In this document: piece by piece, positions 33,791-42,723 of the stretch
Numbering within the stretch: position 1 is the first letter of the stretch
Layout of the letters: each line of letters starts with the position of its first letter
From: Actinophytocola gossypii
GTDB taxonomy: Bacteria > Actinomycetota > Actinomycetes > Mycobacteriales > Pseudonocardiaceae
Assembly (NCBI RefSeq): GCF_025165815.1
Contig: NZ_JAFFZE010000009.1
Location: 62,001-126,000, forward strand
DNA length: 64,000 bases
Direction of reading: 5' to 3'
The notes under the pieces: generated by a model
The model's database searches: none
What the model saw: the letters and a program-made list of their open reading frames with translations, nothing else
Told to the model about the DNA's origin: nothing
Program-made: the position numbers and the translations under genes

Positions 33791-35053
33791 TCAGCCGCCC
33801 GTGCCGATCGAGGTGGCGTGTGCCTGCATCGCCTTCGCCGCGTCCTCGGGGGACGTGGTGCCCTTGGCGACCTTCTCCAGTTCGGTGTCCACCCCGGCCG
33901 CGATCTGCTCCCAGGTCGGGATCGGCGGTGGCGCCTTGGCCACGCCCAGCTGGTCGCCGAACGTCGCCAGCAGCGGGTCGCCGGCCAGCACCGGATCGTC
34001 CCACGCGGCCGCCACCGACGGCAGGTCGTTCACCGTCTGGTACCACTTCACCTGCACCTCGGGCCGGGTCAGGTACGACACGAACTTCCAGGCACCGTCC
34101 CGGTTCTTCGCGTTCTCGAACACCGACAGGTTCGAGCCGCCGATGAACGAGGTGTACTCGCCCGAACCCGATGGCATCGGCCACACCTCGTACTCGCCCT
34201 TCCCGCCCAGCTCGTCGAGCAGCCCGATGTGCCACGGGCCGGACACGAACGACGCGATCTCACCGGAGATGAACTTCGGCTCGGCCTCGCCCTCGCGCAG
34301 CCTGTTCCGTGTGGACAGTCCCTCGTCGTAGAAGGACTGGTAGTACGCCACCGCCTCGGCGACCTCCGGCGAGTCGAGCCGGAACCGCTCGCCGTCGTGG
34401 ATCTCGCCGCCGTTCTGCCACACGAACGGCATGAACGTCTGCCACGCGCCCATCTGGCCCGGCTGCAGGTAGGTACCCCAGCGCGCGCCGCCCCGCTCCC
34501 GCAGGTCCCGCACGGCCTGCTTGAGCCCGTCCCAGGTCGTCGGCGGCTCGGTGACGCCCGCCTTCTCCGCCACGGCCTTGTTCACGAACAGCAGCCGGGT
34601 CTCCACGTACCACGGCACGCTGTAGGAGGTGCCGTCCACGACCCCGGTCTCCCAGGCGCCGGGGAAGAAGTCATCCTCGGCCACCAGGTCGGGCGGGACC
34701 ACGTCGAGCGCACCGGTCTTGGCGAACTCGCCCACCCAGGTGGTGCCGAGCATGGTCACGTCCGGCGTCTGCCGGCCGGCGATCGCGGTAGCGAGCTTGC
34801 TGTGCGCGCCGTCCCACGGCACCGGCGTCACGGTGACCGTGGCATCCGGGTTCTCCTCCATGAAGTCCTCGGCCAGCACCGACAGCTTCTCGCCCTCGGT
34901 GCCCATGGCCCACACGGTGATCTCGCCGGACGCCTTGCCCGACTCGACCTCGGTGCCCTCCCGCGCGCCGCCGCCGGTCTCGTCGCCGCGCCCGCAGGCC
35001 GACGCGACCAGCGTCACCACCGTGAGGGCGACCAGTAAGACGGTCCGTTTCAT
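33791..35053 (-). CDS. sugar ABC transporter substrate-binding lipoprotein
   Basis: A 420-residue CUT1 solute-binding protein. The lipobox LVASAC (Cys20) anchors it outside the membrane. Typical motifs include ITVWAMGTEGEKLSVLAEDF, TPDVTMLGTTWVGEFAKTGAL, YSVPWYVETRLLFVNK and FVSGPWHIGLL. Many Trp residues in the binding region fit an oligosaccharide ligand. ATG 35053 has GGAGG upstream. It follows lacI by only 13 bases. Confidence 0.93.
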   Translation of the reverse strand: MKRTVLLVALTVVTLVASACGRGDETGGGAREGTEVESGKASGEITVWAMGTEGEKLSVLAEDFMEENPDATVTVTPVPWDGAHSKLATAIAGRQTPDVTMLGTTWVGEFAKTGALDVVPPDLVAEDDFFPGAWETGVVDGTSYSVPWYVETRLLFVNKAVAEKAGVTEPPTTWDGLKQAVRDLRERGGARWGTYLQPGQMGAWQTFMPFVWQNGGEIHDGERFRLDSPEVAEAVAYYQSFYDEGLSTRNRLREGEAEPKFISGEIASFVSGPWHIGLLDELGGKGEYEVWPMPSGSGEYTSFIGGSNLSVFENAKNRDGAWKFVSYLTRPEVQVKWYQTVNDLPSVAAAWDDPVLAGDPLLATFGDQLGVAKAPPPIPTWEQIAAGVDTELEKVAKGTTSPEDAAKAMQAHATSIGTGG

Positions 35054-35066
35054 GCCTACCTCCGGG

Positions 35067-36086
35067 TCACTCGTCTGGTCGGTCGTGATGGGAACCGCAG
35101 CTGGCACGGATCACCAGCCGGGTGGGCAGGACCTCGTGGCGCGCTCCCGCCGCGACGCCGGAGATGCGTTCGTCGAGCCAGCGCGCCGCGGTCGCGCCCA
35201 GCTCCCGCATCGCCTGGTGCACCGTGGTCAGCCGGGCGTAGTGGGACGCCATGATGTCGTCCCAGCCGGTCAGCGCCAGGTCCCCGGGAACGGACAGGCC
35301 GAGGTCCTCGGCCGCGCGCAGGGCGCCGAGCGCGACCTCGTCGTTGGCGCAGACCACCGCCTCCGGGCGGGTGCGCCCTCGGGAGAGCAGCTCGCGCGCG
35401 GCCGTGTAACCGGACCGCACGTCGAACTCGGAGCGCACCGGTTCGACCGGGTCCAGACCGGCGTCGGCGAGCGCGGCCGAGAAGCCGGCGAACCGCCCGG
35501 CGACGTCCGGCGACCGGGCGGGATCGCCGAGGAACGCCAGCTCGCGGTGTCCGTGGCCGAGCAGGTGGCCGGTGAGCGCGCGGGCGCTGTCGGTGTTGTC
35601 GGCGGTGACGGTGTCGACCAGCCCGACCCGAGGACGGGCGAGCAGCACCAGCGGCAGCCCGGTGTCGGCGATCCGCGCGACGGTGGCGTCGTCGACCGTG
35701 CGCCCCATGATCACCATGCCGTCGACCCGGCCGGCCAGCTCCGCGACCAGCTCGGCCGCGTTGTCCCGACCCTGGGTGGCCAGGATCAGCACACTGCGGC
35801 CCAGCTCGGCGACGACCTCCTCGTACCCCAGGACGACCTCGGCGTAGTACGGGCCGGACAGGTCCGGGAAGACGATCCCGTTGGCCGCGTGCTGGCCCTC
35901 GGCCAGCGCCCGCCCGGCCCGGCTCGGCCGGAACCGCAGCTCCTCGGCGACCCGCTGCACCCGCCGCCGGGTGGGCGGCGCGACCAGCTCGGAGTCCCGC
36001 AACGCCCGCGACACGGTCGCGATCGACACGCCAGCCCGGTCGGCCACCTCGTAGATGGTCACCGGCCGCCGCTCACGACCCGCCAT
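35067..36086 (-). CDS. LacI-family repressor of the sugar operon
   Basis: A 339-residue protein. It has a LacI N-terminal helix-turn-helix and hinge (TIYEVADRAGVSIATVSRALRDSELVAPPTRRRVQRVAEELRFRPSRAGRAL), then a sugar-binding core with CANDEVALGALRAAEDLGLSVPGDLALTGWDD. ATG 36086 is preceded by GGAGG; ATG 36101 would overlap the operator. It is the first gene of the operon and probably controls its own expression and that of the transporter and hydrolase genes through the palindrome at 36102-36115. Confidence 0.93.
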   Translation of the reverse strand: MAGRERRPVTIYEVADRAGVSIATVSRALRDSELVAPPTRRRVQRVAEELRFRPSRAGRALAEGQHAANGIVFPDLSGPYYAEVVLGYEEVVAELGRSVLILATQGRDNAAELVAELAGRVDGMVIMGRTVDDATVARIADTGLPLVLLARPRVGLVDTVTADNTDSARALTGHLLGHGHRELAFLGDPARSPDVAGRFAGFSAALADAGLDPVEPVRSEFDVRSGYTAARELLSRGRTRPEAVVCANDEVALGALRAAEDLGLSVPGDLALTGWDDIMASHYARLTTVHQAMRELGATAARWLDERISGVAAGARHEVLPTRLVIRASCGSHHDRPDE

Positions 36087-36101
36087 GCCTGCCTCCGTCA
36101 T

Positions 36102-36115
36102 TGGAAGCGCTTACA
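36102..36115. promoter_or_regulatory. LacI-type operator
   Basis: TGGAAGCGCTTACA is a near-perfect palindrome centred on GCGC (12 of 14 positions symmetric). It matches the general LacI/CebR-type operator form with a central CG and lies 16 bases before the lacI start codon, consistent with autorepression. Confidence 0.7.
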
Positions 36116-36161
36116 TTCGCCGTCACCTGAAGTTCTAGCACCCCTGTCAACCGCCCCACCC

Positions 36162-36205
36162 CGCGAGTCGTACGTTCCCGTCGCGCGAGTCGTACGTTCC
36201 CGTCG
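36162..36205. repeat. 22-bp tandem repeat, two exact copies
   Basis: Two identical 22-bp units beginning CGCGAGTCGTACGTTCCCGT lie in the region between lacI and ruvC. A diverged copy lies within azlD at 22701-22722. It looks like a short dispersed intergenic element; function unknown. Confidence 0.6.
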
Positions 36206-36255
36206 CGTGCGGGCCCGTGTCGGTGCGGTGGAGCGGGCGGCGTAGGCCCTAAGGT

Positions 36256-36271
36256 TCGAACTGATGTTCTC
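36256..36271. promoter_or_regulatory. imperfect LexA (SOS) box upstream of ruvC
   Basis: TCGAAC-TGAT-GTTCTC matches the actinobacterial LexA consensus TCGAAC-N4-GTTCGA in 10 of 12 fixed positions. TAAGGT at 36250-36255 is a possible -10, so the box would cover the transcription start. SOS control of ruvC is established in mycobacteria. Confidence 0.55.
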
Positions 36272-36287
36272 GGACCGAGGTGGCGGC

Positions 36288-36869
36288 ATGCGCGTGTTGG
36301 GGGTCGACCCCGGGCTGACCAGGTGCGGCATCGCCGTGGTCGACGGGGGGACCGGGCGGTCGGTGCGCTGCGTCGCGGTCGACGTCGTCCGCACGCCCGC
36401 CGACGCCGAGCTCGCCAACCGCCTGCTCGCGGTCGCCGACGCGCTCGAGGACTGGCTCGACCGCCACCGCCCCGACGTCGTCGCCATCGAGCGGGTGTTC
36501 AGCCAGCACAACGTCCGCACAGCGATGGGCACCGCGCAGGCGGCCGGGGTGGTCGCCCTCGCCGCCGCCCGCCGGGGCCTGACCGTCGCGTTCCACACCC
36601 CGAGCGAGGTCAAGGCCGCCGTCACCGGTTCCGGCCGGGCGGACAAGGCGCAGGTCACCGCCATGGTCACCCGGCTGCTCGGGCTCACCGAGGCGCCAAG
36701 GCCGGCCGACGCGGCCGACGCGCTCGCCCTGGGCATCTGCCACATCTGGCGCGCTCCCATGCGCGCCCGCCTCGCCGAGGCCGAGGCGAAGGCCACCGAA
36801 CTGGCCCGCCGGCACAAGGCCCGCCTGGCGCAGGCGACGAGCAACTCCCCGAAGGGAACGAAGCAATGA
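36288..36869 (+). CDS. ruvC: Holliday junction resolvase RuvC
   Basis: A 193-residue endonuclease that cuts Holliday junctions symmetrically. It begins [14 protein letters not shown] with the first catalytic Asp (Asp7). [22 protein letters not shown] carries the catalytic Glu, and [15 protein letters not shown] holds the C-terminal acidic residues. ATG 36288 matches the family and has GAGGTGG upstream. ATG 36264 would overlap the SOS box and add eight non-family residues. It overlaps ruvA by 4 nt. Confidence 0.96.
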   Translation: MRVLGVDPGLTRCGIAVVDGGTGRSVRCVAVDVVRTPADAELANRLLAVADALEDWLDRHRPDVVAIERVFSQHNVRTAMGTAQAAGVVALAAARRGLTVAFHTPSEVKAAVTGSGRADKAQVTAMVTRLLGLTEAPRPADAADALALGICHIWRAPMRARLAEAEAKATELARRHKARLAQATSNSPKGTKQ

Positions 36870-37453
36870 TCTCCTCCGTTCGCGGGCGGGTGCTCTCGAT
36901 CGGCTTGGACCACGCCGTGGTCGAGGTCGGCGGCGTCGGGCTCGCCGTCCAGGCCGTGCCCGCCACGCTCGCCACCATGCGCACCGGCGAGGAGGCCGCG
37001 CTCGCCACCGCGCTCGTGGTGCGGGAGGACTCGCTGACCCTGTTCGGGTTCGCCGACGCGGCCGCCCGCGACCTGTTCGGCCTGCTGCAGACCGTCTCCG
37101 GTATCGGCCCGAGGATCGCGCTCGCCACCCTCGCCGTGCTCGATCCCGACCAGCTGCGCGCCGCCCTCGCCGACGGCAACGTCAGCGTGCTCACCCAGGT
37201 CCCCGGCATCGGCCGCAAGGGCGCCGAGCGGATGGTGATCGAGCTGCGTGACAAGGTCGGCGCGCTGCCGGCCGTCGCGCCCGCCCCGAACGGCGCGGGG
37301 GTGCGCGGCTCGGTCGTCGAGGCCCTGGTCGGCCTCGGCTTCCCGGTCAAGCAGGCCGAACAGGCGGTCGACGGCGTTCTGAACGGAAACGGAACCGGCG
37401 ACCAGTCCACGGTGCTGCGCAAGGCACTCGCCACCCTCGGCCGCAAGCGGTAG
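36866..37453 (+). CDS. ruvA: Holliday junction helicase subunit RuvA
   Basis: A 195-residue protein that binds four-way DNA junctions and loads RuvB. The N-terminal OB fold starts [13 protein letters not shown]. Two helix-hairpin-helix motifs follow ([20 protein letters not shown] and [22 protein letters not shown]). The C-terminal RuvB-binding domain ([23 protein letters not shown]) is complete. Start and ruvC stop overlap (ATGA), indicating coupling. Confidence 0.96.
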   Translation: MISSVRGRVLSIGLDHAVVEVGGVGLAVQAVPATLATMRTGEEAALATALVVREDSLTLFGFADAAARDLFGLLQTVSGIGPRIALATLAVLDPDQLRAALADGNVSVLTQVPGIGRKGAERMVIELRDKVGALPAVAPAPNGAGVRGSVVEALVGLGFPVKQAEQAVDGVLNGNGTGDQSTVLRKALATLGRKR

Positions 37454-37492
37454 CGGGTCGTGCACGATGGCCCGGTGACCGAGGAGGAGGGC

Positions 37493-38554
37493 ATGGCCGA
37501 CGGCGCCGAGCTGTCGCCGTACGCGGTACCCGGCGAGCGGGACGACGAGTCGTCACTGCGCCCACGCCGGCTGGCCGAGTTCGTCGGCCAGCCGAGGGTG
37601 CGCGAGCAGCTGGAGCTGGTGCTGCAGGGCGCGAGCCTGCGCGGAGCGCCGCCCGACCACGTGCTGCTGTCCGGTCCGCCCGGCCTCGGCAAGACCAGCC
37701 TCGCCATGATCATCGCCGTCGAGCTGGGCAGCGCGCTGCGCATCACCTCCGGCCCCGCGCTCGAACGTGCGGGCGACCTCGCCGCGATGCTGTCCAACCT
37801 GGTCGAGGGCGACGTGCTGTTCATCGACGAGATCCACCGGATCGCCCGCCCCGCCGAGGAGATGCTCTACCTCGCGATGGAGGACTTCCGGGTCGACGTC
37901 GTCGTCGGCAAGGGCCCCGGGGCCACCAGCATCCCGCTGGAGATCGCGCCGTTCACCCTGGTCGGCGCCACTACCCGGTCCGGCGCGCTGACCGGCCCGC
38001 TGCGCGACCGCTTCGGCTTCACCGCGCACATGGAGTTCTACGCCGCCGAGGAGCTCGAGCAGGTGCTCCGCCGTTCGGCGTCGATCCTCGGCGTCGACCT
38101 GCGGCCGGACGGCGCCGAGGAGATCGCTGGTCGCTCCCGCGGCACCCCGCGGATCGCGAACCGCCTGCTCAGACGCGTACGCGACTTCGCGGAGGTCCGC
38201 GCGGACGGCTCGATCACCCGCGCCATCGCGATGTCCGCGCTCGAGGTCTACGACGTCGACGCGCTCGGCCTGGACCGCCTCGACCGCGCCGTGCTCGGCG
38301 CTCTGGTGCGCTCGTTCGGCGGCGGCCCGGTCGGCGTGTCGACGCTGGCTGTCGCTGTGGGCGAGGAGCCAAGTACGGTGGAGGAGGTGTGCGAGCCGTA
38401 TCTGGTTCGCGCGGGAATGCTGGCGAGGACGCCTCGGGGCCGGGTAGCGACCGCGTCGGCATGGGCACATCTCGGGCTGTCGGCCCCGGCTGACGCTCCA
38501 GGTCCGATTCCGCCTACCCTGTTCGACAGTGACCCTGCGCACACCGCAGAGTGA
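37493..38554 (+). CDS. ruvB: Holliday junction branch migration ATPase RuvB
   Basis: A 353-residue AAA+ motor. It has Walker [12 protein letters not shown], Walker B FIDEIHRI, sensor GATTRSG and the winged-helix end with [16 protein letters not shown]. It forms hexamers on either side of RuvA to drive branch migration. ATG 37493 is preferred because GAGGAGGAG lies just upstream; GTG 37475 and GTG 37460 are in-frame alternatives. The gap to ruvA is short, so ruvCAB is one operon. Confidence 0.95.
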   Translation: MADGAELSPYAVPGERDDESSLRPRRLAEFVGQPRVREQLELVLQGASLRGAPPDHVLLSGPPGLGKTSLAMIIAVELGSALRITSGPALERAGDLAAMLSNLVEGDVLFIDEIHRIARPAEEMLYLAMEDFRVDVVVGKGPGATSIPLEIAPFTLVGATTRSGALTGPLRDRFGFTAHMEFYAAEELEQVLRRSASILGVDLRPDGAEEIAGRSRGTPRIANRLLRRVRDFAEVRADGSITRAIAMSALEVYDVDALGLDRLDRAVLGALVRSFGGGPVGVSTLAVAVGEEPSTVEEVCEPYLVRAGMLARTPRGRVATASAWAHLGLSAPADAPGPIPPTLFDSDPAHTAE

Positions 38555-38583
38555 ATACTTGAGCTTTCCACGGATGGAGAACA

Positions 38584-38997
38584 ATGGAACTGCTTCCCAT
38601 GCTTCTGCTGTTCGGGCTGCTCGGCGTCATGATGTACTTCATGAGCCGGCGCCAGCGCAGGGCGCAGGAGCAGCAAATGCAGCTGCAGAACTCGCTGGCT
38701 GTCGGTGATCGGGTGATGACCACGTCCGGCCTCTACGGCACCGTCGTCGACGTCTCCGACGACTCCAAGATCGGCATCGAGATCGCGCCCGGCTTCGAGA
38801 CCGAGTGGCTGCGTGCGGCGGTGCGCGAGAAGGTCGGCCCCGAGGTCGAGGACGACGAGGACGTCGTCGAGGACGACGACGAGACCGTCGACGACGAGCT
38901 CGACACGGTCGAGGACCGGGACGAGGTCGTGGACACCGACGACGACGTCACCGCGGACACCCGGGACGAGTCGAAGAAGGCCGACACCAAGAAGTAG
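38584..38997 (+). CDS. yajC: preprotein translocase accessory subunit YajC
   Basis: A 137-residue single-span membrane protein: hydrophobic LLPMLLLFGLLGVMMYFM, then RRQRRAQEQQMQLQNSLAVGDRVMTTSGLYGTVVDV, the YajC core. The C-terminal 50 residues are an unusually acidic Asp/Glu/Val-rich tail ending in lysines, longer than in typical YajC. It precedes secD and secF, with which it forms the SecDF-YajC complex assisting export through SecYEG. Confidence 0.93.
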   Translation: MELLPMLLLFGLLGVMMYFMSRRQRRAQEQQMQLQNSLAVGDRVMTTSGLYGTVVDVSDDSKIGIEIAPGFETEWLRAAVREKVGPEVEDDEDVVEDDDETVDDELDTVEDRDEVVDTDDDVTADTRDESKKADTKK

Positions 38998-39010
38998 CCG
39001 GACCCGTGCT

Positions 39011-39046
39011 CGTGACGTGACCGTGTGACACCGGCCTCACGTCACG
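39011..39046. terminator. hairpin between yajC and secD
   Basis: CGTGACGTGA (39011-39020) and TCACGTCACG (39037-39046) are exact inverted copies with a 16-base loop. It could be a partial terminator or processing site within the yajC-secDF transcript. TACGCT at 39051-39056 may be a -10 for secD. Confidence 0.5.
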
Positions 39047-39154
39047 GGGGGTACGCTGCGCCCTCACCCACACGTGTAACGGGTGCGGGCGCAGACGTGT
39101 GACCAGACGCGTCCGGGCGACACCCGAACGCCAGTCCGAGGAGACCGACCGACC

Positions 39155-40921
39155 GTGGCACCACCCTCCGGGCAGATTCGCCCAGGGCGCTATCTCGCGT
39201 TCTTCGTGTTCATCGTGGTCCTGCTCTACACCCTGGTGTTCGCCACCGGCGACCATCAGGCCAAACCCAAACTCGGCATCGACCTCCAGGGCGGTACGCG
39301 GGTCACGCTGAGTGCGCGCACCCTGGACGGCGGCACGCCGGAACGGGAGTCGCTCCAGCAGGCCAGGCAGATCATCGAGAACCGGGTCAACGGCATCGGC
39401 GTCTCGGGCACCGAGGTCGTTCTGGACGGTAGCAACATCGTCATCACCGTGCCGGGTGACCAGGGCGAGCAGGCGAAGGAGCTGGGCCAGACCGCCCAGC
39501 TCCGGTTCCGCGAGGTGGTCCAGGTCGTCCCGGCCGAGACCCCGCCCGCGCAGCAGCCGCCCGCGTCCGAGGACCCGGGCGCCACGCCACCGCCGTCCAC
39601 CGGCGCCTCCACGCCGCCGACGGGTGCCTCGACCCCGCCGACCGGCACCTCCAACGCGCCCCAGGGCCGCCCCGCGCCGGCCGTCGCGGCCCAGCCGGAG
39701 GAGGAGCCCTCCCAGCCACCGACCTCGGACCCGCCCGCTGACGATACGGCCGACGACGAGTCGGAGACCGCGAAGCAGATCCAGGAGGCCAAGGCCGTTC
39801 GGCAGGCCGCGACCCTGGTGCCGAGCGAGGACGGCACCGTGCAGGCCGACCCGGCCGCCCAGCAGGCCGCGTTGGCCGCGCTCGACTGCTCCAAGCCGGA
39901 CCCGCTGGTCGGCAACGACGACCCGGACCTGCCGCTGGTGGCCTGCGACCAGGAGGGCACGGCGAAGTACATCCTCACGCCCTCGTTCCTGCAGGGCACC
40001 CAGATCTCCGACGCCAACTCCTCGGTCAACCCCGAGGGCGTCGGCTACGTGGTGACGCTCGACTTCAAGAGCGAGGGCACCCGGATCTGGGCCGACTACA
40101 CCACCGCCAACGTCGGCAAGCAGGCCGCGTTCGTGCTCGACACGCAGGTGGTGTCCGCCCCCGAGATCCGCGAGCCGATCTCCGGTGGCCAGACGCAGAT
40201 CAGCGGCGGCGCGGGCGGCGGGTTCAGCGCCGACGAGGCCCAGAGCCTCGCCGACATCCTCAAGTACGGCTCGCTGCCGCTGTCGTTCGACAACTCCGAG
40301 GCCGAGACCGTCTCGGCGACGCTCGGGCTCGCCTCGCTGGAGGCCGGGCTGATCGCCGGCGCCGTCGGCCTGGTGCTGGTGTTCCTCTACAGCATCTTCT
40401 ACTACCGCATGCTCGGTGTGCTGACCGGTTTGTCGATCGTGCTGTCCGGTGTGATCGTGTACGCGGTCCTGGTGCTGCTCGGACGCTGGATCGGGTTCAC
40501 GTTGGACCTCGCCGGCGTGGCCGGGTTCATCGTCGCGATCGGCATCACCGCCGACTCGTTCGTCGTGTACTTCGAACGGTTGAAGGACGAGATGCGCGAG
40601 GGCCGGACCTTCCGCTCGGCGGTGCCGAGGGCGTGGGTGCGGGCCAGGCGCACGATCCTGTCCGCGGACGCGGTCATGTTCCTCGCCGCCGCCGTGCTCT
40701 ACGTGCTCGCGGTCGGCCAGGTCAAGGGCTTCGCGTTCACCCTGGGCATGTCGACCGTGCTCGACCTGATCGTGGTGTTCTTCGTGACCCACCCGCTGGT
40801 GGCGCTGGCCGCCAAGTCGAAGTTCCTGTCCAGCCCGAAGATGTCCGGGCTCGGCAAGGTGCGGCGCACGGGTGGTTCGCGGGCCGAGACGCGCGGCCGG
40901 GCCGCGACGAAGGAGGCGTGA
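39155..40921 (+). CDS. secD: protein translocase subunit SecD
   Basis: A 588-residue RND-type membrane protein. It has TM1 (YLAFFVFIVVLLYTLVFA), then LGIDLQGGTRVTL, the conserved SecD D1 motif, and a large periplasmic domain. Five C-terminal helices follow, with GITADSFVVYFERLKDEMREG. Within the first periplasmic domain (about residues 125-205) is a Pro/Thr/Glu-rich low-complexity insert with repeated STPPTGA units. GTG 39155 was chosen; GAGGAG lies rather far upstream. It uses proton motive force with SecF to pull proteins across the membrane. Confidence 0.95.
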   Translation: MAPPSGQIRPGRYLAFFVFIVVLLYTLVFATGDHQAKPKLGIDLQGGTRVTLSARTLDGGTPERESLQQARQIIENRVNGIGVSGTEVVLDGSNIVITVPGDQGEQAKELGQTAQLRFREVVQVVPAETPPAQQPPASEDPGATPPPSTGASTPPTGASTPPTGTSNAPQGRPAPAVAAQPEEEPSQPPTSDPPADDTADDESETAKQIQEAKAVRQAATLVPSEDGTVQADPAAQQAALAALDCSKPDPLVGNDDPDLPLVACDQEGTAKYILTPSFLQGTQISDANSSVNPEGVGYVVTLDFKSEGTRIWADYTTANVGKQAAFVLDTQVVSAPEIREPISGGQTQISGGAGGGFSADEAQSLADILKYGSLPLSFDNSEAETVSATLGLASLEAGLIAGAVGLVLVFLYSIFYYRMLGVLTGLSIVLSGVIVYAVLVLLGRWIGFTLDLAGVAGFIVAIGITADSFVVYFERLKDEMREGRTFRSAVPRAWVRARRTILSADAVMFLAAAVLYVLAVGQVKGFAFTLGMSTVLDLIVVFFVTHPLVALAAKSKFLSSPKMSGLGKVRRTGGSRAETRGRAATKEA

Positions 40922-40922
40922 C

Positions 40923-42194
40923 GTGGCGAGCGACGAGACTCCCCGCACGACGTCGGAGACGACCACGGCGGGAAAGAAAGTCCCGCTCCGCGAGCGGCTC
41001 TACCTCGGCAACGGCGCGTTCGACGTGGTCGGGGCGCGCAAGCGGTGGTACCTGTTCTTCGCGCTGTTGATGCTCGGCTGCGTGGCCTCCATCGTGTTCA
41101 AGGGCTTCAACCTCGGCATCGACTTCGAGGGCGGCACGCGGGTGTCGATGCCCGCCCAGGGGTCGTCCGGTGCGATCGCCACCGAGGAGGTCACCGACGT
41201 CTTCAGCGACACCCTCGGGCGTGAGCCGGCGGCCGTGCAGACCGTGGGCTCCGGCGACAGCACGACCATCCAGATCCGGTCGGAGGCGCTGAACCCGGAC
41301 GAGGTCGCCGACCTCAAGGAAGCGCTGTTCACCGAGTTCGAGCCGCTGAACGTCGATGGCGAGGCGACCGAGTCGGTGATCTCCGACAGCGCGGTGAGCG
41401 CGACCTGGGGCGGGGAGATCTCCGAGCAGGCGTTGATCGCGCTCGGCGTGTTCCTCGTCCTGGTGACGATCTTCCTGGCGTTCTACTTCGAGCGCTGGAT
41501 GGCGGTCGCCGCGCTGGTCGCGCTGGTGCACGACATCGTGGTGACCGCAGGCGTCTACTCGCTGATCGGCTTCGAGGTCACCCCGGCGACCGTGATCGGT
41601 CTGCTGACGATCCTCGGCTTCTCGCTGTACGACACGGTGGTGGTGTTCGACAAGGTCAAGGAGAACACCCGCGGTCTGCTCGGCCTGACCAGGCGGACCT
41701 ACGCCGAGACGGCGAACCTGGCGCTGAACCAGACGCTGATGCGGTCGATCAACACCTCGCTGATCGCGGTGCTGCCGGTGATCGGCCTGCTGGTGGTCGG
41801 TGTCGGTCTGCTCGGTGTCGGCACCCTGCAGGACCTGGCGCTGGTGCAGCTGACCGGCATCCTCGCGGGTGTGGTGTCGTCGATCTGCCTGGCGACCCCG
41901 GTCCTGGTCGACCTCAAGATGCGGGAGCCGAAGTTCCAGGAGCAGGCCCGCCGGGTGTACGCGCGCCGGGAGAACCTGGCGCGCAAGGCCGCCGAGCGGG
42001 ACTCGGTGTCCACCGGTGAGGACGACGACTTCGACGCGAGCGACGACGACGCCCTGGCCGCCGAGCTGCGCAAGGAGAAGGCGCTCGCGGCCGCGTCCAG
42101 TGTGCCGGCGCGCAACCCGAGGCCGGCGGAGGCGCGGCGCGGCAGGCCGACCGGCAAACAGGGTGGCCGCCCGTCCGGCAAACGGCGCCGGTAG
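40923..42194 (+). CDS. secF: protein translocase subunit SecF
   Basis: A 423-residue membrane partner of SecD. It has FNLGIDFEGGTRVSM (D1 motif), the ALVALVHDIVVTAGVYSLIGFEVTPATVIGLLTILGFSLYDTVVVFDKVKEN core, and a basic Arg/Gly/Pro-rich C-terminal tail. GTG 40923 lies one base after the secD stop and has GGAGG upstream inside secD. Translation is almost certainly coupled. Confidence 0.95.
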   Translation: MASDETPRTTSETTTAGKKVPLRERLYLGNGAFDVVGARKRWYLFFALLMLGCVASIVFKGFNLGIDFEGGTRVSMPAQGSSGAIATEEVTDVFSDTLGREPAAVQTVGSGDSTTIQIRSEALNPDEVADLKEALFTEFEPLNVDGEATESVISDSAVSATWGGEISEQALIALGVFLVLVTIFLAFYFERWMAVAALVALVHDIVVTAGVYSLIGFEVTPATVIGLLTILGFSLYDTVVVFDKVKENTRGLLGLTRRTYAETANLALNQTLMRSINTSLIAVLPVIGLLVVGVGLLGVGTLQDLALVQLTGILAGVVSSICLATPVLVDLKMREPKFQEQARRVYARRENLARKAAERDSVSTGEDDDFDASDDDALAAELRKEKALAAASSVPARNPRPAEARRGRPTGKQGGRPSGKRRR

Positions 42195-42198
42195 CGCG

Positions 42199-42723
42199 GT
42201 GGCGGACCTGGCGGGCGCGCTCGAGCTGGTGCGCACGGTCCCGGACTTCCCGGAGCCCGGGGTGCTGTTCCGCGACCTGAACCCGCTGTTCGCGGACGCC
42301 GAGGCGGTCCGGGTGGTCATCGACGCGATGGCCGCCGGACTGCCCGAGGACGTGGACGTCATCGCTCCGGTGGAGGCGCGCGGGTTCCTGCTCGGCGGGG
42401 GCCTGTCGATCGCCATGGGCGTCGGGATGGTGCCGGTGCGCAAGCCGGGGAAGCTCCCGGTGGTGGCCGACCGGGTCGACTACAGCCTCGAGTACGGCAC
42501 CGCGTCGCTGGAGCTGCCGGCCGGCGTGCTGCGGCCGGGCCAGCGGGTGGCCGTGGTCGACGACGTGCTCGCCACCGGCGGGACGGTGGCCGCGGTGTGC
42601 GAGCTGGTGGAGCGGGCCGGGGCCGAGGTCGCCGTGGTCTCGGTGGTGCTGGAGCTGCCCGCGCTGGGCGGCCGCTCGCTGCTGGGCGGGCGGAACGTGC
42701 TGGCGCTCCAGTCGATCACGTGA
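42199..42723 (+). CDS. apt: adenine phosphoribosyltransferase
   Basis: A 174-residue purine salvage enzyme making AMP from adenine and PRPP. It has the PRPP-binding loop VAVVDDVLATGGTV, and DFPEPGVLFRDLNPLF and ARGFLLGGGLSIAMGVGMVPVRKPGKLP typical of Apt. GTG 42199 lies five bases after secF, without a clear ribosome site. The order secD-secF-apt-rel is the usual actinobacterial one. It overlaps the convergent dioxygenase gene by 8 nt. Confidence 0.95.
   Translation: MADLAGALELVRTVPDFPEPGVLFRDLNPLFADAEAVRVVIDAMAAGLPEDVDVIAPVEARGFLLGGGLSIAMGVGMVPVRKPGKLPVVADRVDYSLEYGTASLELPAGVLRPGQRVAVVDDVLATGGTVAAVCELVERAGAEVAVVSVVLELPALGGRSLLGGRNVLALQSIT

Noticed and set aside
35934-36015. Possible CRISPR-like repeats or phage remnants near lacI and the 22-bp tandem repeat
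   Set aside because: Only two repeat units with no spacers and no cas genes; the lacI frame is normal.
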